5,517 nucleotides of DNA from Pseudomonadota bacterium (GTDB lineage Bacteria; Pseudomonadota; Alphaproteobacteria; Sphingomonadales; Sphingomonadaceae). The stretch lies in contig JAEZQR010000177.1 of the NCBI GenBank assembly GCA_023413015.1, forward strand, positions 1 through 5,517, in the 5' to 3' direction. This document shows, piece after piece, positions 1-5,408 of the stretch (its first letter is position 1; each line of letters opens with the position of its first letter). A program made the translations under genes and the position numbers. The notes beneath the pieces are model-generated. The model saw only the letters and a list, made by a program, of their open reading frames with translations. It was not told where the DNA came from and ran no database searches.

Positions 1-213
1 CGCATCGCCGCGGGCGGCATCGAGGAGGTCATCCTCGCGATGAACGCCACGCTCGAAGGCCAGACGACGATGCACTATGTCGCCGACCGGCTGGAGAACT
101 TGGCCGTCAAGGTGACGCAGCTCGCGCACGGTGTCCCCGTCGGCGGCGAGCTCGACTTCCTCGACGAGGGCACGCTCGCCCAAGCCCTGAAAGCGCGGCG
201 CCCCGTCGCTTGA
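1..213 (+). CDS. recR: Recombination protein RecR, C-terminal part (5' end outside window)
   Basis: Frame 1 is open from the first base to a TGA at 211-213 and gives the last 70 residues of RecR, a protein of about 200 residues. RecR acts in the cytoplasm with RecF and RecO to load RecA on gapped DNA in recombinational repair. The visible part is the end of the Toprim domain and the C-terminal tail: [11 protein letters not shown], then [15 protein letters not shown], then the family signature [18 protein letters not shown] near the end. The zinc finger and helix-hairpin-helix lie upstream of the window. def follows after 31 bases on the same strand, so the two may be cotranscribed. The identification rests on the strong family-specific tail. 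Confidence 0.93.
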   Translation, partial: RIAAGGIEEVILAMNATLEGQTTMHYVADRLENLAVKVTQLAHGVPVGGELDFLDEGTLAQALKARRPVA

Positions 214-244
214 CGGAGGCGTCCCCCACACCTAGCTGAGCGTC

Positions 245-778
245 ATGGCTATCCTCCCGATCATCGAAACCCCCGATCCGCGCCTGCGGACGATCTCCAA
301 GCCCGTCGACAAGGTCGACGACGAGCTTCGTCGCCTGATGGATGACATGCTGGAGACGATGTACGACGCGCCAGGCATCGGCCTCGCCGCGATTCAGGTG
401 GGCGTTCCCAAGCGTGTGCTGGTGATCGACCTTCAGGAAACGGAGGACGCCGAGGGTAAGCCGGTCAAGAATCCGCGCTACTTCGTCAATCCGGAGATCG
501 TCTGGTCGTCCGACGAGCATTCGGTCTACAACGAGGGCTGCCTGTCGGTGCCTGAGATGTACGCCGAGGTCGACCGGCCCGAGCGCGTCCGCGTGAAGTG
601 GCTCGACTACGACGGCAAGGCGCACGAGGAAGAGCTCGACGGCCTCCTCGCCACCTGTCTGCAGCACGAGATGGACCACCTCGAGGGCATCCTGTTCATC
701 GACCATCTGTCGAAGCTGAAGCGCGACATGCTGCTCAAGAAGCTCGAAAAGCTCCGCCGGACTGGCCGCGCCGCCTGA
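245..778 (+). CDS. def: Peptide deformylase
   Basis: Removes the formyl group from the initiator methionine of new proteins at the ribosome. At 177 residues it has the usual length for a bacterial type 1 enzyme. All three family motifs are present: [10 protein letters not shown] at residues 44-53 (Gln51), EGCLSVP at 97-103 (metal ligand Cys99), and HEMDHLEG at 141-148 (metal ligands His141 and His145, catalytic Glu142). The lysine/leucine-rich C-terminal helix is intact. The ATG at 245 is the first possible start, since an in-frame TAG lies at 233-235, and the N-terminus [15 protein letters not shown] fits the family. No good Shine-Dalgarno sits at normal distance; the only GGAGG (215-219) is 25 bases upstream. 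def lies 31 bases after recR. In many bacteria fmt follows def, but here the next gene is convergent and unrelated. Confidence 0.97.
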   Translation: MAILPIIETPDPRLRTISKPVDKVDDELRRLMDDMLETMYDAPGIGLAAIQVGVPKRVLVIDLQETEDAEGKPVKNPRYFVNPEIVWSSDEHSVYNEGCLSVPEMYAEVDRPERVRVKWLDYDGKAHEEELDGLLATCLQHEMDHLEGILFIDHLSKLKRDMLLKKLEKLRRTGRAA

Positions 779-806
779 GGCTCAACTTTCGCTGTACCTA
801 ATGCGC

Positions 807-834
807 CGCCATCCCGGCCTTCGCCGGGATGGCG
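807..834. repeat. REP-like palindrome / possible bidirectional terminator between convergent genes
   Basis: A perfect 12-base inverted repeat (807-818 against 823-834, arms CGCCATCCCGGC and GCCGGGATGGCG) flanks a 4-base loop CTTC. It lies in the 81-base gap between the convergent def and SDR genes. Read on the minus strand it translates as AIPAKAGMA; IPAKAG is, from memory, the typical shadow peptide of a dispersed palindrome very common in sphingomonads and other alphaproteobacteria. The stem could stop transcription from both sides, but no clear T-run follows on either strand, so a dispersed repeat is the better label and terminator activity is an inference. Confidence 0.75.
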
Positions 835-859
835 TTGATATGTACAGATGTGAAAAGGC

Positions 860-1576
860 CTAAGCCGCCTTCGTCAGCGCGACCCGCGCGCCCGTCTCGA
901 AATCGCCTGTCAGCATCTCGACCACGCGTCCGGCCACCGTGTCCGGCGTCTTGAGCGTCATCGGGTCCTCGCCGGGGAAGGCCTGTGCGCGCATCTTGGT
1001 GCGCGTGCCGCCAGGGTCGAGCACCGCGGTCCGCACGGCGCTGACGTTGCGCACTTCCTGGCCATAGGTATCGACCAGCGCCTCGAGCGCCGCCTTCGAC
1101 GCCGCATAGGGGCCCCAATAGGCGCGCGGGCTCGTCGCCACGCTCGAAGTGACGGCGATCAGCCGCCCCTGCGGTGCGGCACGCAGCAGTGGATCGAACG
1201 CGCGGATCAGCCGGTATTGCGCGCCGACGTTGAGCGCCATGATCTTGTCGAACTGCGCCGGCGGCACATGCGCCAGCGGCATCAGGTCGCCCAGCATTGC
1301 GGCGTTGAGCACGAGGATGTCGAGCCTGCCCCAGCGCCCGCCGATCGCCTGCGCCAGCCGGTCGATGCCGTCGCCGTCGCTCAGGTCGAGCGGCGCGATG
1401 GTGGCGGTGCCGCCGGCCGCATGGATGCGGCTTTCGACTTCCTCCAGCCCGCCTTCGGTGCGCGCGGTGAGCACGACATGGGCGCCGGCGGCCGCCAGCG
1501 CCTCGGCCGTCGAAGCGCCAATCCCGCGGCTGGCGCCGGTGACGACCGCCAGCCGTTCGTTGAGAGGCTTCGCCAT
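860..1576 (-). CDS. Short-chain dehydrogenase/reductase (classical SDR), substrate unknown
   Basis: A 238-residue cytoplasmic NAD(P)-dependent oxidoreductase of the classical SDR family. The cofactor motif TGASRGIG is at residues 13-20, the adenine-ring Asp in LDLSD at 64, an NAA variant of the NNAG motif at 91-93, Asn116 of the catalytic tetrad, Ser144 in VTSS, and YAASK with Tyr157 and Lys161. All catalytic residues are present. Arg39, just after the second beta strand (LTARTE), suggests NADP(H), which is an inference. The ATG overlaps the purF stop by one base (TGATG), so translation is probably coupled and the gene is the second member of a purF operon. No Shine-Dalgarno is strong. The pairing with purF does not reveal the substrate; an SDR after purF is, as I recall, common in alphaproteobacteria. 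Confidence 0.93.
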   Translation of the reverse strand: MAKPLNERLAVVTGASRGIGASTAEALAAAGAHVVLTARTEGGLEEVESRIHAAGGTATIAPLDLSDGDGIDRLAQAIGGRWGRLDILVLNAAMLGDLMPLAHVPPAQFDKIMALNVGAQYRLIRAFDPLLRAAPQGRLIAVTSSVATSPRAYWGPYAASKAALEALVDTYGQEVRNVSAVRTAVLDPGGTRTKMRAQAFPGEDPMTLKTPDTVAGRVVEMLTGDFETGARVALTKAA

Positions 1577-3045
1577 CAGATCGCCCGCCGTTCGCCGAGG
1601 AGCGAGAACTGGTCGGGCCGCTCGATCTCTTCCTGGTCGGTCAGCCGCGTCGGATAGTCGCCGGTGAAGCAGGCGTCGCAGTGCTGCGGGTTCGCGTCGT
1701 CGCGGCCTTCCTCGCCCAGTGCCTTGTACAGGCCGTCGATCGACAGGAACGCAAGGCTGTCGACCTTGATGAACTCGCGCATCCGCTCGACGTCCATCTG
1801 CGCCGCGAGCAGCTTGGCGCGCTCGGGCGTGTCGACGCCGTAGAAGCAGCTGTGCCGCGTCGGCGGGGAGGCGATCCGCATGTGCACCTCGGTCGCTCCT
1901 GCGTCGCGCAGCATCTGCATGATCTTGATCGAGGTGGTGCCGCGCACGATCGAGTCGTCGATCAGCACGATCCGCTTGCCGGCGATCAGCGCCCGGTTGG
2001 CGTTGTGCTTGAGCTTGACGCCCAGGTTGCGGATCTGGTCGCCCGGCTGGATGAAGGTGCGGCCGACATAGTGGCTGCGGATGATGCCCAGCTCGAACGG
2101 AATGCCCGACTGCTGCGCGTAGCCGATCGCTGCCGGCGTGCCCGAATCCGGCACCGGCACGACGATGTCGGCGTCGACCGGGCTCTCGATCGCGAGCTGC
2201 TGACCGATGCGCTTACGCACCTGATAGACGCTCGAACCGTCGACGATCGAGTCGGGGCGCGAGAAATAGACATGCTCGAAGATGCAGGGGCGGGGGCGGT
2301 GCGCGCCGAACGGGCGCAGCGAGCGCAGCCCGCGCTCGTTGATTACCACCAGCTCGCCCGGCTCGATCGCGCGCAGGAAGGTCGCGCCGACGACATCGAG
2401 CGCCACCGTCTCGGAGGCGAGGATATAGGCGTCGTTCAGGCGCCCCAGCACCAGCGGCCGGATGCCGAGCGGATCGCGGCAGGCGAGCATGCCTTCGGGC
2501 GTCAGGCAGATCAGCGAATAGGCGCCTTCGACCGACTTGAGCGCATCGATGAAGCGGTCGAGCAGCGTGCGGTAGGTGGATGTCGCGACGAGGTGGATGA
2601 TCGTCTCGGTGTCGCTCGTCGACTGGAAGATCGACCCGCGCCGCACCAGCTCGCGGCGCAGCTTGGTCGCATTCGAGATGTTGCCGTTGTGCGCGATCGC
2701 GAAACCGCCCGACACCAGCTCGGCGAACAGCGGCTGCACGTTCCGCAGCGCGGTCTCGCCGGTGGTCGAATAGCGCACATGGCCGATGGCGTTCTCGCCG
2801 GGCAGGCGGGCGATCACGTCCTCGCGGTCGAAATTGCCGGCGACGTGGCCCTGGGCCCGGTGGCTGTGGAAGTTCTTGCCGTCGAACGTCGTGATGCCGG
2901 CGGCTTCCTGGCCGCGGTGCTGGAGCGCATGGAGCCCCAGCGCGGTGATCGCCGCTGCGCCCTCGGCGCCGTAGACACCGAAAACGCCGCACTCCTCGCG
3001 AAGCTTGTCGTCGTCGAACGGATGCGTGGTAAGCATGTTCTCCAC
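1576..3045 (-). CDS. purF: Amidophosphoribosyltransferase (glutamine PRPP amidotransferase)
   Basis: Catalyses the first committed step of purine synthesis: PRPP plus glutamine gives 5-phosphoribosylamine. Residues are numbered from the GTG at 3045 (489 aa). The N-terminal Ntn glutaminase domain has a short propeptide before Cys19 in EECGVFG, then HALQHRGQEAAG (39-50), GHVRYSTTG (88-96) and AHNGNIS (118-124). The C-terminal phosphoribosyltransferase domain has the PRPP motif IVLIDDSIVRGTT at 359-371. Cys254, Cys400, Cys456 and Cys459 match the four cysteines that bind a 4Fe-4S cluster in Bacillus-type PurF, so this is probably the iron-sulfur, propeptide-processed form. The start is uncertain: an ATG three codons in (3034-3036) has GGAG three bases before it, while the GTG has only a GGGGG run. 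cvpA, often found upstream, is absent. Confidence 0.97.
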   Translation of the reverse strand: MENMLTTHPFDDDKLREECGVFGVYGAEGAAAITALGLHALQHRGQEAAGITTFDGKNFHSHRAQGHVAGNFDREDVIARLPGENAIGHVRYSTTGETALRNVQPLFAELVSGGFAIAHNGNISNATKLRRELVRRGSIFQSTSDTETIIHLVATSTYRTLLDRFIDALKSVEGAYSLICLTPEGMLACRDPLGIRPLVLGRLNDAYILASETVALDVVGATFLRAIEPGELVVINERGLRSLRPFGAHRPRPCIFEHVYFSRPDSIVDGSSVYQVRKRIGQQLAIESPVDADIVVPVPDSGTPAAIGYAQQSGIPFELGIIRSHYVGRTFIQPGDQIRNLGVKLKHNANRALIAGKRIVLIDDSIVRGTTSIKIMQMLRDAGATEVHMRIASPPTRHSCFYGVDTPERAKLLAAQMDVERMREFIKVDSLAFLSIDGLYKALGEEGRDDANPQHCDACFTGDYPTRLTDQEEIERPDQFSLLGERRAI

Positions 3046-3079
3046 GGGGACCCCCGAGCACTGGCCGTTTGTTGGGCGG

Positions 3080-3108
3080 CATATAGGGGGCGGTTCCCCG
3101 CTTGTCGC
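3080..3108 (-). promoter_or_regulatory. Candidate sigma-70-type promoter for purF
   Basis: On the minus strand a -35 box GCGACA (3103-3108, four of six to TTGACA) and a -10 box TATATG (3080-3085, four of six to TATAAT) are separated by exactly 17 bases. Transcription would start near 3073, about 28 bases before the purF GTG. The 105-base gap between the exported-protein gene and purF holds no other obvious signal. The spacer contains GGGGAACCGCCCC, an imperfect dyad. No purine riboswitch fits in so short a leader. The call is by eye only. Confidence 0.4.
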
Positions 3109-3150
3109 CCCCTCGCGTCACGAATATGCAACGGGTTATCGGGCCAAGTC

Positions 3151-3630
3151 TTACTTTTGCCGGTCGAGCGTCGTGGTGGCGAACTGCTGCCATTCGCCCG
3201 ACTTGTTCTGGACGAAGTCGTCGATTCGCAAGCGGCCACTCTCATCGAGCTTATAGGTGCTGCGTCCCTTGTACCGCTCGTTGCCCCACAGAGCCGCAAG
3301 CATGCCGCCATCGACCGATGGAGAGATGGCGTAGGATGTCCCGTTGGAGTCGATCCAGTAGCCCTGTGATGGTGTGCCTTGTTTGACCGGGTAGGTCGCC
3401 CGACCCTCGAAGGTGAAGGGCTGAGGGCCTGCCACCGCTGTCCTGATCGTCAGCGTCCAGAAGCGGCCGCCGAAGACCGGCTCGACGGCGGCGGTCACAT
3501 CTGCCGGCGCACCGCGGAATGTGCCCTTGCCTGACCACCGGCCTTGCAGCGTGTCGAAAGCAAAACTCTGCGCTACAGCGACGTCTGTAGCTATTACGCT
3601 CAGAATTAAAGCCACTGTAGGTTTCATCAT
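3151..3630 (-). CDS. Small exported protein of unknown function
   Basis: 159 residues. The N-terminus MMKPTVALILSVIATDVAVAQS is a short signal peptide with a likely cleavage after AVA (about residue 20), so the mature protein of about 139 residues should be periplasmic or secreted. It has no cysteine after cleavage and no further membrane segment. The mature part is rich in short alternating polar/hydrophobic strands (LQGRWSGKGTF, FWTLTIRT, FTFEGRATYPV, GRSTYKLDESGRLRI), which suggests a beta-barrel or lipocalin-like fold; this is inference only. The start at 3630 is supported by a GGAG eight bases upstream; the next codon is also ATG. GC content is visibly lower than in the flanking genes, and the stop is TAA. 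It is divergent from hisI and 105 bases upstream of purF. I do not recognise the family. Confidence 0.8.
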   Translation of the reverse strand: MMKPTVALILSVIATDVAVAQSFAFDTLQGRWSGKGTFRGAPADVTAAVEPVFGGRFWTLTIRTAVAGPQPFTFEGRATYPVKQGTPSQGYWIDSNGTSYAISPSVDGGMLAALWGNERYKGRSTYKLDESGRLRIDDFVQNKSGEWQQFATTTLDRQK

Positions 3631-3633
3631 AAT
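3628..3633 (+). promoter_or_regulatory. Possible -10 box for hisI (divergent gap)
   Basis: CATAAT matches five of six positions of TATAAT. The bases 17 upstream (ATTAAA, 3605-3610) match a -35 box poorly (three of six). If used, transcription would begin near 3640 and give a leader of about 24 bases before the small open frame at 3664. The box overlaps the start codon of the divergent exported-protein gene, so the two transcripts would interfere. This is a weak by-eye call. Confidence 0.25.
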
Positions 3634-3652
3634 TCATGCTCCCCCAGTTTTT

Positions 3653-3659
3653 GAGGAGG
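3653..3659 (+). promoter_or_regulatory. Strong Shine-Dalgarno without a long gene at normal distance
   Basis: GAGGAGG is the best ribosome binding site in the window. It lies four bases before an ATG at 3664 that opens only a seven-codon frame, and 24 bases before the first hisI ATG at 3684, which is too far to serve it directly. This supports real translation of the small frame, with hisI reached by reinitiation. Confidence 0.5.
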
Positions 3660-3663
3660 CTAC

Positions 3664-3687
3664 ATGGAACGCAGGCGAAATAAATGA
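3664..3687 (+). CDS. Possible seven-codon leader peptide (MERRRNK) before hisI
   Basis: ATG-GAA-CGC-AGG-CGA-AAT-AAA-TGA follows the GAGGAGG site at 3653-3659 with a four-base spacer. Its stop overlaps the hisI ATG as ATGA (3684-3687), the classical arrangement for translational coupling. It has three consecutive arginine codons, including AGG and CGA, which are expected to be rare in so GC-rich a genome, and no histidine, so it is not a histidine attenuator of the enteric kind. It could couple hisI translation to a strong ribosome site, or respond to arginine or translation speed. It could also be chance: seven codons carry no statistical weight alone. Confidence 0.3.
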   Translation: MERRRNK

Positions 3688-4061
3688 TTATTAGTGCGCA
3701 GATGAGTGAACTTGCGCTGGAGTCCGCCTCCGAACTTCGCCCCCGCTTCGACGAGCGTGGTCTGATCCAGGCTGTCACGACCGATGCGGCCAGCGGCGAG
3801 CTGCTGATGGTCGCGCACATGAACGCCGAGGCGCTCGAGCGCACGCTGACGACCGGCGAGGCGCATTACTGGTCGCGCTCGCGCCGCGAGGTCTGGCACA
3901 AGGGCGCGACCTCGGGGAACGTGCAGCGGGTGGTGGAGATGCGGATCGACTGCGATCAGGATGCCGTCTGGCTCAAGGTCGTGCCGGCGGGCCCGGCCTG
4001 CCATACCGGCGAGCGCAGCTGCTTCTACCGTGTCGTCAACGGCAGTCGGCTGGAGCGGTGA
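3684..4061 (+). CDS. hisI: Phosphoribosyl-AMP cyclohydrolase
   Basis: Opens the adenine ring of phosphoribosyl-AMP, the third step of histidine synthesis, in the cytoplasm. At 125 residues it is the stand-alone cyclohydrolase, without the HisE pyrophosphohydrolase domain found fused in enterics. Signature stretches are [12 protein letters not shown] (40-51), [14 protein letters not shown] (61-74), SGNVQ (77-81), the metal-binding DCDQD at 89-93, and [14 protein letters not shown] at 103-116. Cys90, Cys106 and Cys113 are the conserved cysteines linked to zinc binding, and Asp89, Asp91 and Asp93 to magnesium. The start may be the ATG at 3684, preceded in frame by TAA at 3681, or the ATG at 3702 (MSELALES), which has no Shine-Dalgarno. 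I prefer 3684 because of its ATGA overlap with the small upstream frame. The 3' end overlaps the next gene by GTGA. Confidence 0.95.
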   Translation: MIISAQMSELALESASELRPRFDERGLIQAVTTDAASGELLMVAHMNAEALERTLTTGEAHYWSRSRREVWHKGATSGNVQRVVEMRIDCDQDAVWLKVVPAGPACHTGERSCFYRVVNGSRLER

Positions 4062-4708
4062 CGAACGTCCTGCTGATCGGCGGCAGCGGCCTCGTGGGCA
4101 GGAAGGTCGCCCAGCGGCTCGCGGCGCGTCCCGACATCGCGCTCACCAGCCTTGTCCGTCGAGAGCCTCACGCGCGTTACGAGCGCCAGTTCGATTTCGA
4201 GATGTTGCTGCATAATGGCAGCGAAGCGCTCGGCGTCGATCAGGCCGACGTCGCCATCTCGTGCCTCGGGACGACGATGCGGGCGGCGGAGTCGAAGGGC
4301 GCGTTCCGTCGTATCGATCACGACTATGTCCGCGCGTTCGCGCAGGCGGCGCTGCGCTACGGGGCGCGGCAGTTCATCCTCGTCTCGTCGGTCGGCGCCA
4401 CACGCCGGACGAGCAACTATTATCTGGCGACCAAGGCCGAGATCGAAGCCTCCATCCTCAAGCTCGGTTTCGAGCGCGTCGACATTATCCGGCCGGGCCT
4501 GTTGCTAGGCACCCGCCGCGAGTTCCGGCTCGGCGAGCGGGTGGCGACCTGGCTCGTGCCGCTCCTCCACCCGCTGCTGCGTGGGCAGCTTGCCCGCTAC
4601 CGCGCCACGCATTCCGATACCGTCGCCCGCGCCATCTCGGAGCTGATCGGTGCGGAGACGGCCGGCAGCTTCCTCTACGAGAACCCCCAGCTCGATCTGG
4701 TTGCCTGA
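4058..4708 (+). CDS. NAD(P)-binding Rossmann protein, TIP30/HTATIP2-like atypical SDR
   Basis: 216 residues of the extended/atypical SDR superfamily. The N-terminus holds the cofactor loop GGSGLVG (8-14) after strand TNVLLI. Further on are [15 protein letters not shown] (67-81), which resembles the CLGTT segment of eukaryotic TIP30/HTATIP2, the FILVSSVGA strand (106-114), YLATK with Tyr122 and Lys126 as the likely active-site pair, and IIRPGLLLG (143-151). It begins with GTG, and GTGA overlaps the hisI stop by four bases, so translation is probably coupled; a GGAG lies only two bases before the GTG. The substrate is unknown, and placement with hisI does not by itself imply a role in histidine synthesis. 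Bacterial relatives are usually annotated only as NAD(P)H-binding proteins. Confidence 0.88.
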   Translation: MTNVLLIGGSGLVGRKVAQRLAARPDIALTSLVRREPHARYERQFDFEMLLHNGSEALGVDQADVAISCLGTTMRAAESKGAFRRIDHDYVRAFAQAALRYGARQFILVSSVGATRRTSNYYLATKAEIEASILKLGFERVDIIRPGLLLGTRREFRLGERVATWLVPLLHPLLRGQLARYRATHSDTVARAISELIGAETAGSFLYENPQLDLVA

Positions 4709-4776
4709 GCCGCTGTAGCCCTATCGGGCATCGTTATCCCCACGCAGACGGATATCCACGCTTTACCACTCCCTCA

Positions 4777-4863
4777 GCGCTCATGCTGAGCCTGTCGAAG
4801 CAGGGTCCAGCCTGCCTCGACGGCAGTGCCACGCTCGCCCTTCGACAAGCTCAGGGTGAGCGC
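4777..4863. repeat. Paired inverted REP-like repeats (BIME-like hairpin)
   Basis: Arms 4777-4800 and 4840-4863 are inverted copies matching at 21 of 24 positions, with one further G-T wobble; the shared core ends in GTCGAAG / CTTCGAC. The 39-base loop contains a second small hairpin, CTGCC (4812-4816) with GGCAG (4822-4826). Read as protein in various frames the arms give LSLSK, RQAQGE and PELVEG, which I recall as the typical shadow peptides of an abundant sphingomonad intergenic repeat. The element sits between the TIP30-like gene and merR. It could end or stabilise the upstream mRNA, but no T-run follows, so it is not a canonical terminator. Confidence 0.8.
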
Positions 4864-4915
4864 GGGAGAGGGCAGTGCATGACAAGAATGGCTCGGCCCC
4901 ACCCTCCGCGCCAGC

Positions 4916-4939
4916 GTTGACGTTTACGTAAACGTTAAC
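4916..4939. promoter_or_regulatory. 24-base dyad, likely MerR-type operator (autoregulation)
   Basis: The central 16 bases ACGTTTACGTAAACGT (4920-4935) are a perfect palindrome, and with GTTg / tAAC at the ends 22 of 24 positions are symmetric. The core contains ACGT three times at exact six-base steps (4920, 4926, 4932). The dyad covers the candidate -35 box and the whole promoter spacer 16-39 bases before the merR start. That is where MerR-family dimers bind and distort DNA, so the adjacent regulator is the obvious ligand. ACGT-rich dyads are, from memory, also described for LiuR-type MerR regulators of branched-chain and acyl-CoA catabolism. Binding is inferred. Confidence 0.75.
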
Positions 4940-4945
4940 TAGCTT
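4917..4945 (+). promoter_or_regulatory. Candidate merR-acyl-CoA dehydrogenase promoter
   Basis: TTGACG (4917-4922, five of six to TTGACA) and a weak TAGCTT (4940-4945) are 17 bases apart. The spacer is filled by the dyad. Transcription would start about 4952, only a few bases before the ATG at 4955, which itself lacks a Shine-Dalgarno; a leaderless mRNA is therefore possible. The -10 match is poor (three of six), as expected if the regulator must assist, or if the true start lies elsewhere. Confidence 0.45.
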
Positions 4946-4954
4946 CGGCACCCG

Positions 4955-5407
4955 ATGAAAGCCGACTCGCTCTTCGTGAACGTACCCAGCGATGCCGCGC
5001 TGAGCGGCGACGCCGAAAGCTTCACGATTACCGACCTCGCCGCCGCGTTCAACGTCACGCCGCGCGCGATCCGCTTCTACGAGGATCAGGGGCTGATCAG
5101 CCCGCAGCGACAGGGGCAGAACCGCATTTATTCGCGCCGCGACCGCGCAAGGCTCGCCTGGATCCTGCGCGGCAAGCGCGTCGGGTTCAGCCTCGCCGAG
5201 ATCCGCGAGATGCTCGACCTCTACGATGCCGGCGACGGCCGTACCCGACAGCGGCAGGTCACCATCGAACGCTGCCGCGATCGCATCGCGGTCCTCGAAG
5301 AGCAGCGCGCCGACATCGCCGACATGATCGACGAGCTGCAACGCTTCGTCGTCACCCTCGAAGAGCTGGTGCCAACCGGCGCCGCCCGAAAAGCCTCAGG
5401 AGCCTGA
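4955..5407 (+). CDS. MerR-family transcriptional regulator, probably of acyl-CoA catabolism
   Basis: 150 residues. After a 22-residue N-terminal extension comes the winged helix-turn-helix: FTITDLAAAFNVTPRAIRFYEDQGLISP (23-50), with the RFYEDQGL hallmark, then the wing GQNRIYSRRDRARL (54-67), and GKRVGFSLAEIREML (73-87). Residues about 98-138 form the dimerising coiled coil. The only cysteine is Cys107 in that coil, and there is no metal-binding loop, so it is not a mercury-, copper- or zinc-type sensor. The chosen ATG lacks a Shine-Dalgarno; GTG at 4976 is an alternative that would trim seven residues. The operator lies directly upstream and an acyl-CoA dehydrogenase starts one base after the stop, so it probably regulates itself and that gene. 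The inducer is unknown; an acyl-CoA is an inference. Confidence 0.93.
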   Translation: MKADSLFVNVPSDAALSGDAESFTITDLAAAFNVTPRAIRFYEDQGLISPQRQGQNRIYSRRDRARLAWILRGKRVGFSLAEIREMLDLYDAGDGRTRQRQVTIERCRDRIAVLEEQRADIADMIDELQRFVVTLEELVPTGAARKASGA

Positions 5408-5408
5408 C

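Larger units (their letters stand above)
4709..4954. other. 246-base intergenic region between the TIP30-like gene and merR
   Basis: The first 68 bases (4709-4776) show nothing I can assign except a weak four-base stem GCCC/GGGC at 4718-4729. They are followed by the paired repeat (4777-4863), about 50 bases with no visible feature, and the dyad and promoter directly before merR. Open frames that run through this stretch are read-through of the repeats and are not genes. Confidence 0.7.

Noticed and set aside
107..706. A 199-codon minus-strand frame opposite recR and def
   Set aside because: Antisense of two well-identified genes with no motif of its own.
1149..1667. Two overlapping + strand frames opposite the SDR gene
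   Set aside because: Antisense shadows; the minus-strand SDR has all family motifs in order.
3046..3150. A purine riboswitch upstream of purF
   Set aside because: The gap is only 105 bases, the likely leader is about 28 bases, and I see no purine-aptamer core; no evidence for it.
2213..3193. A 326-codon minus-strand frame overlapping purF in another phase
   Set aside because: Extremely Arg/Pro-rich frame-shifted shadow of purF that also crosses the purF promoter region.
1681..3369. A 562-codon open frame on the + strand opposite purF and the exported-protein gene
   Set aside because: It is antisense to a complete, motif-perfect purF, spans the intergenic gap, and its translation is a mix of Arg, Asp, Ala, Val and His typical of the reverse frame of GC-rich coding DNA; no domain is recognisable.
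3639..3658. CTCC...GGAG in the divergent gap as a terminator or hairpin
   Set aside because: The four-base match joins the Shine-Dalgarno sequences of two divergent genes, which lie on opposite strands; too short and with a 12-base loop.
4718..4729. GCCC-TATC-GGGC as a terminator after the TIP30-like gene
   Set aside because: Only a four-base stem with no T-run.
4261..4920. A 219-codon + strand frame covering the TIP30-like gene and the intergenic repeats
   Set aside because: Out-of-phase shadow of the TIP30-like gene whose C-terminal part is only translated REP repeat (LSLSK, RQAQGE).
4781..5341. A 186-codon minus-strand frame opposite merR
   Set aside because: Antisense of a clear MerR gene, ending in translated REP sequence (PELVEG).
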